Assembly: GCA_028292075.1 (NCBI GenBank)
Contig: JAQGNA010000293.1
Span: 1-6,508 of the forward strand
DNA: 6,508 nucleotides
Direction: 5' to 3'
From: Rhodoferax sp.
GTDB taxonomy: Bacteria > Pseudomonadota > Gammaproteobacteria > Burkholderiales > Burkholderiaceae
The position numbers and the translations under genes are program-made. The notes beneath the pieces are model-generated. The model saw only the letters and a list, made by a program, of their open reading frames with translations. It was not told where the DNA came from and searched no databases. Positions within the stretch are counted from its first letter, which is position 1, and each line of letters begins with the position of its first letter. Below, piece after piece: positions 1 through 5,077 of this stretch.

Positions 1-48
1 TCGTATGAAGCTTGGTAAGCTGCCGTTCTACCATTGAACTACACCCGC
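1..48 (-). tRNA. Partial tRNA-Gly-like gene, anticodon ACC (3' part outside window)
   Basis: Read on the minus strand, the acceptor 5' strand GCGGGTG is followed by TA, a D-arm (GTTC, loop AATGGTA, GAAC), then the anticodon arm with loop TTACCAA, and the start of the variable loop. From memory this matches the bacterial tRNA-Gly(CCC) family residue for residue in layout. Two positions look wrong. The loop gives anticodon ACC instead of CCC, and the stem (GCAGC against GCTTC) has a C-T mismatch at its second pair. The T-arm, 3' acceptor strand and CCA are beyond the window edge, so integrity cannot be judged. No clear promoter is seen just upstream (49-110). It may be a functional isoacceptor for GGU, a decaying copy, a fragment left by integration, or a sequence error at a contig edge. 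Confidence 0.8.
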
Positions 49-154
49 GTAGCCCTGGCCGTTGCGTAACGGGAGGGCATTGCGGGGCAGATTGGAGGGC
101 ATGTGGCTGCGTGTCCGGCGCGCCGCAGGCTTGCTTCCCGGGGCAGCAGTCGCT

Positions 155-184
155 ATTACAATTTGAGACAAGCTGCCCTATACT
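155..184 (+). promoter_or_regulatory. Candidate sigma-70 promoter for the 64-aa gene
   Basis: A -35-like ATTACA (155-160) and a -10-like TATACT (179-184) are separated by 18 bp. This would start transcription near 191 and give a leader of about 19 nt carrying the GGAG ribosome site at 201-204. The -10 matches the consensus TATAAT at five of six positions; the -35 matches TTGACA at four of six. It sits in the only AT-richer patch upstream of the gene. Inferred from sequence only. Confidence 0.45.
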
Positions 185-209
185 CCGCCGCTCGACCATA
201 GGAGACGAC

Positions 210-404
210 ATGCCATTGAACCCGGACCAAACCGCTGCGCTGGAGCTGGCGGCGGCATTGACCGAAGCCCAATTCCGAAAGGCCCGCGAAGTGGGGCGGC
301 GGCTGCTCAATGGTGAAGAAGCCGATTTTCCGATGATCGACGCCATCGCTCAGGTGATGGCCAGCAACTACCAGTCGGTGTCCGCAGTGGCACTGGTCGA
401 CTAG
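210..404 (+). CDS. Small hypothetical protein, 64 aa
   Basis: I do not recognise this protein. The ATG at 210 is chosen because GGAG lies at 201-204, five bases before it, and a candidate promoter lies just upstream. The open frame runs further upstream, but that extension is Cys/Arg-rich, has no ribosome site and overlaps the tRNA region. The product is soluble, slightly acidic and mostly helical in character: a Leu/Ala-rich first half (ALELAAALTEAQ), a basic patch (FRKAREVGRRLL), then a hydrophobic stretch near AIAQVMASNYQSV. There is no Cys, no signal peptide and no membrane segment. It ends 4 bp before the GTG start of the 122-aa gene, so the two are probably co-transcribed and translationally coupled. 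A small protein partner or regulator is possible, but nothing in the sequence proves a role. Confidence 0.6.
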   Translation: MPLNPDQTAALELAAALTEAQFRKAREVGRRLLNGEEADFPMIDAIAQVMASNYQSVSAVALVD

Positions 405-408
405 GGCC

Positions 409-777
409 GTGTCCAAGGAATCCGTCGGTTCATCGGCACTCCCTTCAGCGGCCGCCGCCTGGCTGGCGGCCGCGCGCGCCAACCCAATCGTCACCGCGCT
501 GCTCGTCACCACCGCCGGACTGATGCTGGCCTACATGGTCGGGTCGGCCAATCCCGGCATGGCGATGCTGCCGGACGATCTCGGTCAACTGGAGCGCATC
601 CAGCCAGCCATCGACCAATTGGAGCCGGAAGACCGGGCCTTGCTGCTGGCCTTCGTCAAGCGTGAAACTTCCGCTCCGGTTGCCCTGCGTCGTGCGCCGA
701 ATGCCCGGCCCGCCACCGTCGAAGCAGCAATCACGGAACAGCGTCGGCTGCAGGACGCACCCCAAGCGCCGCGCTGA
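409..777 (+). CDS. Hypothetical single-pass membrane protein, 122 aa
   Basis: I do not recognise the family. The proposed start is GTG at 409, 4 bp after the stop of the 64-aa gene; the AGGG at the upstream stop is close and a poor ribosome site, so translation probably depends on coupling. Residues 1-24 are Ala-rich with Arg23. Residues 26-44 form one clear hydrophobic segment (from PIVTALLV to LMLAYMV). Residues 46-122 are hydrophilic, with an acidic helical part (PDDLGQLERIQ, QLEPEDRALLLAF) followed by a Pro/Arg/Ala tail. By the positive-inside rule the long tail would face the periplasm, but the bias is weak. Internal ATG codons near 523 and 535 would destroy the membrane segment and are less likely. 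Together with the upstream gene it forms a two-gene unit that converges on the acyltransferase gene. Confidence 0.55.
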   Translation: MSKESVGSSALPSAAAAWLAAARANPIVTALLVTTAGLMLAYMVGSANPGMAMLPDDLGQLERIQPAIDQLEPEDRALLLAFVKRETSAPVALRRAPNARPATVEAAITEQRRLQDAPQAPR

Positions 778-807
778 TGGGTCGCCGCCTGCGCGGCCAA
801 CAACGAC

Positions 808-825
808 GCGCTTCAGTGCGCTTTT
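808..825 (+). terminator. Weak candidate terminator between convergent genes
   Basis: A short stem GCGC (808-811) and GCGC (818-821) encloses TTCAGT and is followed by TTTT (822-825). The stem is only 4 bp and palindromic, so stability is marginal. It lies in the 49-bp gap between the 122-aa gene and the convergent acyltransferase gene, where a terminator is expected. A second short hairpin (784-788 with 793-797) lies just upstream but has no T tract. Confidence 0.25.
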
Positions 826-826
826 C

Positions 827-1951
827 TCAAGCGGCCATGGCTTCCACCGACTTGCGCGGATGCGGGGCAAACCTGGCCTTCAGCCGCTTGGCCAGGCCCT
901 GTTCAAGCCAGCGCCAGCTGGCGTACGAGACGGCCCACGACACCAGCCCGGCGACCAGGGCGAAGGCGATCGTGGCGGCCCAGGTGCCATTCGCGCCCGG
1001 CATCGCCTTGATGATCGCCTGCTTCACCGGCGACATCACCACCGGATGCACCAGGTAGAAGCTGTAGCTGATCGTGCCCAGGTGCTGGGCTGCACGGGTT
1101 CGCAATAGGCCAAGGCTCGCTGGCGTACCGGCCATGGCGACACAGGCGAACACATGGGTTGCGGCGCCCAGGGCCACCAGCACGGCGGGCCCACGGTCGC
1201 TGAAGAGCACTGACAACAGCGTCTCGCGGAACTGCGCGGCGAAGATGTCGGTGCTGAGCCAAACCAGGAGAAAGACCGGCAGGGTCAGGTAGACCAGCCA
1301 GGGAGTGCGCTGCAGCGGCCGAACGGCGTCAGGCGCCAGGGCCACCAGCACGCCCGGCAGGAAGTACAGGCTGCGCGGGTAACACACGATCAGCGCTGCC
1401 ACGAGCAGCCCCCAGGCCAGCTTGGCCAGTACCGGAAAGCGCTGGCGCCACAGCACGGCAGCAAGCGCGCTGGCCAGGTAGAAAACCCACTCATAGGTGA
1501 GCGACCATGAGGCGGGATGCAACAGCGAAACCGGAAGCAGCGGAGGCAACAGCAAAAGGTTGGCCAGCGACAGCATCAGCCACGATGGCAGCGCATCATG
1601 CGCGAAGCCGCCGCCCGCCACACCCCGGGCAACGAAGAGAAACAGCGCCACTGGCACCCAGACCGGGAAGATCCGCAGCACCCGGTCCATCAGAAAACTG
1701 CCGATGGTGGCGTGGCGGCGAAGACTGTTGACGATGACGTACCCGCTGATCATGAAGAACAGCTCCACGCCGTATCCAAAGCTCATGAACAGGTCATGGA
1801 CACCGTTCTGCCAGAGCGATCCAGCTTCGGCAGCGGGTGGCAGGCCGGAATTGGCCACGTGGTGAAGAAACACCAGCAGCACGCAGATGCCGCGAAACCC
1901 GTTGATATTCGGCGAATAGTTGGCGGGTCGGGCGGGGGCAACTGGCTGCAT
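827..1951 (-). CDS. Acyltransferase family 3 (OafA/YrhL-type) membrane protein, 374 aa
   Basis: A polytopic inner-membrane O-acyltransferase (acyl_transf_3, PF01757). Known members move acetyl or other acyl groups onto sugars of O-antigen, exopolysaccharide, Nod factors or antibiotics; the acceptor here cannot be predicted. What shows this: NINGFRG at residues 15-21 and the family's R-x10-H signature as Arg20 to His31 (FLHH), ELFFMISGYVI at 63-73, WSLTYEWVFYL at 149-159 with the conserved Glu154, and YSFYLVHP near residue 302. About ten hydrophobic segments alternate with short loops. Length is usual for the stand-alone family, with no fused SGNH domain. The start at 1951 is the first ATG and places the N-terminal motif correctly, but no ribosome site precedes it and the best promoter is almost adjacent. 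No glycosyltransferase or polysaccharide genes lie nearby, so it is an orphan modifier. It diverges from the lipoprotein gene. Confidence 0.92.
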   Translation of the reverse strand: MQPVAPARPANYSPNINGFRGICVLLVFLHHVANSGLPPAAEAGSLWQNGVHDLFMSFGYGVELFFMISGYVIVNSLRRHATIGSFLMDRVLRIFPVWVPVALFLFVARGVAGGGFAHDALPSWLMLSLANLLLLPPLLPVSLLHPASWSLTYEWVFYLASALAAVLWRQRFPVLAKLAWGLLVAALIVCYPRSLYFLPGVLVALAPDAVRPLQRTPWLVYLTLPVFLLVWLSTDIFAAQFRETLLSVLFSDRGPAVLVALGAATHVFACVAMAGTPASLGLLRTRAAQHLGTISYSFYLVHPVVMSPVKQAIIKAMPGANGTWAATIAFALVAGLVSWAVSYASWRWLEQGLAKRLKARFAPHPRKSVEAMAA

Positions 1952-1959
1952 GGCTGGAA

Positions 1960-1989
1960 TTTATACGAAACCGTAGCAAATCATGTAAC
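1960..1989 (-). promoter_or_regulatory. Candidate promoter of the acyltransferase gene (near-leaderless)
   Basis: On the minus strand, a -35-like GTTACA (1984-1989) and a -10-like TATAAA (1960-1965) are separated by 18 bp. Standard spacing places the transcription start at about 1953, only one or two bases before the ATG at 1951. The region is AT-rich compared with its surroundings. The lack of a ribosome site before the ATG agrees with a leaderless message. The -35 lies inside an inverted repeat. Confidence 0.5.
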
Positions 1990-2000
1990 GGATTCGTTAC
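1985..2000. promoter_or_regulatory. Perfect 6-bp inverted repeat, possible operator
   Basis: GTAACG (1985-1990) and CGTTAC (1995-2000) are separated by GATT. The repeat covers most of the proposed -35 of the acyltransferase promoter, which is where a dimeric repressor would block RNA polymerase. No T tract follows, so it is not a terminator. No matching regulator gene is in the window. A related half-site arrangement (CGTT, GCGT, AACG) occurs at 60-71 beside the tRNA, which may be chance. Confidence 0.35.
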
Positions 2001-2180
2001 TGCAATAGGGCAAACCCCCGCTTCTTGTGCACTGCCAGACCCAATGTCCCTCGAAATGGGATTTATCGACGGAAACTTCTGCTGGGCACGCTCCGCGCAA
2101 GCGGCCGGCATCTTGTCCGACGCCTTGACGCGGCACGTACGAGCACGAAACCCTGGTCTCCTTTGTTCAAACTGGCGCAG

Positions 2181-2195
2181 ATGCCGGAGGGGCAT
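2181..2195 (+). promoter_or_regulatory. Leader hairpin with GGAGG loop before the lipoprotein gene
   Basis: ATGCC (2181-2185) pairs perfectly with GGCAT (2191-2195) and displays GGAGG as the loop. The true ribosome site, GGAG at 2216-2219, lies 30 bases further on. A GGA exposed in a hairpin loop with a second GGA at the ribosome site is the arrangement seen at CsrA/RsmA targets. The transcription start is not identified, so whether this hairpin is in the mRNA is unknown. Confidence 0.3.
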
Positions 2196-2225
2196 CCCAT
2201 TTGCAAACCCTTTTTGGAGACCTTG

Positions 2226-2606
2226 ATGAACAGCAGCAAAACATGGAAACCCGCGCTTGCGATCCTTCTCGTGGCGGGCATGGGCCTGACGGCCTGCCAA
2301 AAGAAGAACGGCGAGGGCGGAGCAGCCAACACCACCGGCGCACCCGGCACGCCGTCCGGGGCGGTCGCGCCGCCGGCAGGCAATAGCGCGGGCACGGCCG
2401 GCGGAACGGGCACAACCGGCGCCACGGGCACGGGTACCGGCTCGGGCACGATGGGGTCCACGGGTTCTACAGGGTCCACGGGTTCCAGCGGCACGACGGG
2501 TTCCACCGGGGGCATGGCCGGGTCCTCCGGTTCGGCTGCTTCGGATGCGGTGCAAACCACGCCTCCCGCCACCGCCGCCAGCGGCGCTGCATCATCTCCT
2601 CCCTGA
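2226..2606 (+). CDS. Gly/Ser/Thr-rich lipoprotein with collagen-like repeats, 126 aa
   Basis: A secreted lipoprotein of unknown function. The start ATG at 2226 is preceded by GGAG (2216-2219) with six bases between. Residues 1-23 are a lipoprotein signal peptide: Lys5 and Lys8, a hydrophobic core (ALAILLVAGMG), and the lipobox LTAC with the lipidated Cys24. Gln at +2 rather than Asp suggests sorting to the outer membrane. After QKKNGEGG the rest lacks any globular domain: Gly/Ala/Pro-rich to residue 55, then residues 56-97 in steps of three starting with Gly (GTA, GGT, GTT, GAT, GTG, one break, GTM, GST three times, GSS, GTT, GST, GGM), and a Ser/Ala/Pro tail ending SSPP. Only one Lys pair follows the lipobox. 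A flexible surface tether or spacer is likely. It stands alone, with its own terminator. Confidence 0.8.
   Translation: MNSSKTWKPALAILLVAGMGLTACQKKNGEGGAANTTGAPGTPSGAVAPPAGNSAGTAGGTGTTGATGTGTGSGTMGSTGSTGSTGSSGTTGSTGGMAGSSGSAASDAVQTTPPATAASGAASSPP
2391..2516 (+). repeat. Coding tandem repeat, Gly-X-Y triplets (9-bp units)
   Basis: Fourteen consecutive 9-bp units encode residues 56-97 of the lipoprotein; 13 begin with a Gly codon. The core 2454-2510 is a degenerate repetition of units such as GGGTCCACG and GGTTCCACC, encoding GST-type triplets. Synonymous differences between units show that it is not a very recent expansion. Such repeats can change length by slippage in steps that keep the reading frame. 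Confidence 0.65.
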
Positions 2607-2629
2607 GGAGTGACTGGCGCCCGGGGCCA

Positions 2630-2669
2630 GGGCAACGACGGCGGGCGCCGTCTTGCCCGTGCCGTCTTT
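2630..2669 (+). terminator. Hairpin terminator downstream of the lipoprotein gene
   Basis: GGGCAA (2630-2635), a bulged C, then GACGGC (2637-2642) pair with GCCGTC (2647-2652) and TTGCCC (2653-2658) around a GGGC loop, giving a 12-bp stem. A second copy of GCCGTCTT follows at 2661-2668, ending in TTT, and could pair with the left arm as an alternative. The U tract is short, so termination may be partial. It begins 24 bp after the lipoprotein stop. The minus strand shows no T tract for malQ, which ends 100 bp away. The remainder of 2670-2759 holds nothing I can identify. Confidence 0.55.
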
Positions 2670-2759
2670 GATCGGCTGCGGTGATCGAAGAATGGCACAC
2701 CGCGCCGGCGACTTCGGCGGTCTGAGGGCCGTCCACCGCGCCAACTTGCCAAGCATGGC

Positions 2760-5015
2760 CTAGCGCGCGAAGCCGCGGCTTTCGGCGATGACCTCGGCCA
2801 TCGATGCAAAATTCGTGTCGGCTTCCAGTGCCGTCAGATCAATCGGCAGCTTGCGGCGCCAATTTGGCTGTTCGGTCGTGGTACCGGGCATGTTGGGCTG
2901 CTCGATCACGCCCAGAAGGTCTTCCATCTGCGCCAGCATCAACGCGCTCGGGGTCCTGCCGAGGTAGGCGTGCGCAGCGCTTCGCACGCGGTCCGGCAAA
3001 TCGCCGGCCGATGCCGCGTCGGCGATCTCGTCATGGGTCACAAGCCCTTCGCGCTGCAAGGCCAGCAACAGTTCGACGCGTTCTCGTGCGCGGTCGCGAA
3101 TCTGCTGCTCAAACACCTCCGGCGCCGGATACAGCCCCAGCCTCCACCGCGTCTTCAGATCTTCGCCGCGCCACCAGCCCGACAGCGTCGCAAGGTCGTG
3201 CGTGCTGATGGCGACCAGGGCCGACGCAGGGTAGTCCGCCGGCGCCTTGAAGCGCGCATCCTCATCCTGTTCGAAGTAGAAAAGGCGGTACGACAGCACT
3301 CCGTAGCGTGTCAAAGCAGCCCGCATCGACTCGTCCACCGTGCCCAGATCCTCGCCGACGACGATGCACCGCTCCCGCCGGCTCTCCAGCGCGACGATGG
3401 CCAGCAGTTCCTCCGCGGCATAGTGGACATACGCGCCGTGGGCCGGGCCGCGCCCGCCGGGAATCCAGTAAAGGCGCATCAAACCCATGACGTGGTCGAT
3501 GCGGATCGCACCCGCGCCGCGCATGTTGGTCCGCAGCGTATCGATGAAATAGCGGTAGCCACTCGCGCGCAGCCGGTCCGGGCGCGGAGGCAACAAGCCC
3601 CAGTTCTGGCCGTTTGGATTGAAGGCGTCCGGCGGTGCGCCGATGCCGGCCGTGGTGGCAAAGCTGTCCTTCTCGCGCCATGCGTCGGAGCCGCCGCGGT
3701 CGATCGACACCGCCAGGTCCAGGTAGAGGCCGATCGACATGCCTGCGGCGCGGCAGGCCCGGGCGGCGCTCTGCAACTGCGTATGCGCCGTCCACTGCAG
3801 GTATTGGTAGAACTGCACCAGATCGTCATGCGCCTCGGCCCATTGGGCCAGCTGCTGCTGCGCAGTCGGGTCTGCTTGACGCAAGGCCAGCATGTCCTCA
3901 GCCGTTGACGTACCACCATCGGCCTGCCGTTGCGCATGCACGGCTTCGAAGATGGCATGCTGGCGCAGCGCGTCGCCGTGCCCTGCGACGAACGACCGGT
4001 AGGCCTCGGCTTGTGTGCTGTCGGCTGCCAGATGCTCGGTGGCGAAGTGGTGGAACAGCAGGCCCAGCACCTCGAGCTTCAGAGCCGCCACCGCCGGCAG
4101 GTCGACCAGTTCAGCGTCGCGCAAGGCTTGCAGCCTGGCCTGAAACGCGGGAGCATGCACGCGTTCGCGGGCCTGTCCGCAGTCGTTGAAATGCGCAACC
4201 GCTTCGGGGTCGATGTAGAGCACGTTCAGCATCTGGCGCGACGACGGGCTGTACGGGCTGGCATGGGCCGGGTTGTGCGGAAACAGCGCATGCATCGGGT
4301 TCAAGCCGATGAGGTCCGCCCCCAGGCGCGCCAACAGGCGGCCCAGCCGGGTCAGGTCGCTGAAGTCGCCAATGCCCCAGTTGCGCGACGAGCGAACACC
4401 GTAGAGTTGCACGGCCACACCCCAGGGCTTCCGCCCTTCGTGACCCGAGGGCGGTAGGTGGCAGGTGGCAGGCGCGGCGATGACCAGCGTTTCACCTGCC
4501 AGGCCGTGCACGCCGAACCGGTGATAGCCGGGCGGCAGCGGTCGCGGGATCACCAGGGTGGACGACGCGGGCAGTGCATCGTCGTGCATTTTCGCGCCAG
4601 GGTGACCGTCCGGCGCCTCAGGTGTGGCGGGGCGATCGATGTTGCCTTCGCAGCGGCTGCCATCCTCCAACTGCAGCCACCAGCGTCGAGGCACCGCATC
4701 GACCGGGAGGCCGACCGACAGGCGCACTGCGATACGCCAGGCCGCGTCGCCGGCCCTGATCGCCAGCACCGGCGGCATCGGCGTCTGCGCCGCCTCGCGC
4801 TGCACGTCTTTCAACCAACGCGGGGCAGGGCGCTCCGCATCGAGTTCGATACCGAAATCCAGGAGCAGCGCGGCCAGGTCTTCCGGCGCGACGGGATGGG
4901 CCTCGCCCCACACGTCGTGGTAAATGGTTGCGATGCCGAAGTGAGCGCAGAGCTGGGTCAGTGCCTGGTCGTCTGCCGTGGCGTGGGGGGTTTCGGGTGC
5001 CGTGTGTTCTTGCAT
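2760..5015 (-). CDS. malQ: 4-alpha-glucanotransferase (amylomaltase), GH77, 751 aa
   Basis: Cytoplasmic enzyme that cuts an alpha-1,4 bond in a malto-oligosaccharide and transfers the piece to another glucan, in maltodextrin and glycogen turnover. Residues 1 to about 190 correspond to the N-terminal extra domains of the E. coli-type MalQ. The catalytic barrel then begins with VAVQLYGVRSSRNWGIGDF (about 199-217), followed by ASPYSPSSRQMLN (about 250) and LYLDLAVSIDRGGSDAW. The catalytic residues are all present: nucleophile Asp507 (RIDHVMGL), acid/base Glu555 (VVGEDLGTV) and stabiliser Asp607 (STHDLATL). Their spacings of 48 and 52 residues equal those of E. coli MalQ (448, 496, 548). The end PGTTTEQPNWRRKL is typical. 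Length is slightly above the usual 690-740. The ATG at 5015 has no good ribosome site. No other glycogen or maltose gene is visible. It follows the reductase gene by 55 bp on the same strand and may rely on read-through. Confidence 0.97.
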   Translation of the reverse strand: MQEHTAPETPHATADDQALTQLCAHFGIATIYHDVWGEAHPVAPEDLAALLLDFGIELDAERPAPRWLKDVQREAAQTPMPPVLAIRAGDAAWRIAVRLSVGLPVDAVPRRWWLQLEDGSRCEGNIDRPATPEAPDGHPGAKMHDDALPASSTLVIPRPLPPGYHRFGVHGLAGETLVIAAPATCHLPPSGHEGRKPWGVAVQLYGVRSSRNWGIGDFSDLTRLGRLLARLGADLIGLNPMHALFPHNPAHASPYSPSSRQMLNVLYIDPEAVAHFNDCGQARERVHAPAFQARLQALRDAELVDLPAVAALKLEVLGLLFHHFATEHLAADSTQAEAYRSFVAGHGDALRQHAIFEAVHAQRQADGGTSTAEDMLALRQADPTAQQQLAQWAEAHDDLVQFYQYLQWTAHTQLQSAARACRAAGMSIGLYLDLAVSIDRGGSDAWREKDSFATTAGIGAPPDAFNPNGQNWGLLPPRPDRLRASGYRYFIDTLRTNMRGAGAIRIDHVMGLMRLYWIPGGRGPAHGAYVHYAAEELLAIVALESRRERCIVVGEDLGTVDESMRAALTRYGVLSYRLFYFEQDEDARFKAPADYPASALVAISTHDLATLSGWWRGEDLKTRWRLGLYPAPEVFEQQIRDRARERVELLLALQREGLVTHDEIADAASAGDLPDRVRSAAHAYLGRTPSALMLAQMEDLLGVIEQPNMPGTTTEQPNWRRKLPIDLTALEADTNFASMAEVIAESRGFAR

Positions 5016-5043
5016 TCAGCACCATCGGCAATCGCTGTGCCCG

Positions 5044-5077
5044 ACCGTAGAACGGCCAGCGGTGGCCGTTCTACGGT
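5044..5077. repeat. 34-bp perfect stem-loop, GTAG-headed REP-like element
   Basis: A 15-bp perfect stem (5044-5058 with 5063-5077) closes a GCGG loop. Both arms carry GTAG/CTAC three bases from the base of the stem (GTAG at 5047-5050, CTAC at 5071-5074), and the stem continues AACGGCCA. GTAG-headed stem-loops are the hallmark of REP elements in Stenotrophomonas and Xanthomonas (SMAG type), which are spread by RAYT transposases. The element lies between the reductase and malQ and overlaps the last codons of the reductase, including its TAG stop. No T tract follows on either strand, so it is more likely an mRNA-stabilising or processing hairpin than a terminator. Only one copy is in the window, so the repeat status is an inference. 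Confidence 0.6.

Noticed and set aside
445..870. Open frame of 141 codons on the minus strand across the 122-aa gene
   Set aside because: It lies antisense to a frame with a clear membrane segment, is rich in Arg, Gly and Gln as expected of a GC-rich shadow frame, and crosses the acyltransferase end.
1517..2008. Plus-strand open frame of 163 codons opposite the acyltransferase start
   Set aside because: Composition is Gln/Arg/His-rich with no motif, and the other strand carries a full set of acyltransferase signatures.
2065..2110. GGAAACTT at about 2070 as a sigma-E type -35 for the lipoprotein
   Set aside because: No convincing -10 (TCTGA or TCAAA type) is found 15-19 bp downstream, so I could not support a promoter.
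2025..2225. Upstream in-frame extension of the lipoprotein
   Set aside because: It would bury the signal peptide behind 67 residues, whereas the ATG at 2226 has a ribosome site and gives a correct lipobox position.
2063..2809. Minus-strand frame of 248 codons opposite the lipoprotein
   Set aside because: Its Pro/Val/Glu-rich repeats are simply the complement of the Gly/Ser/Thr repeat, and it crosses the terminator and the malQ end.
2970..3908. Plus-strand frame of 312 codons opposite malQ
   Set aside because: Antisense to a well-conserved GH77 domain, with Arg/Ala-rich composition typical of shadow frames in GC-rich DNA.
5044..5077. Stem-loop as an intrinsic terminator of the reductase gene
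   Set aside because: No T tract follows on the minus strand; the bases after the hairpin are GC-rich.
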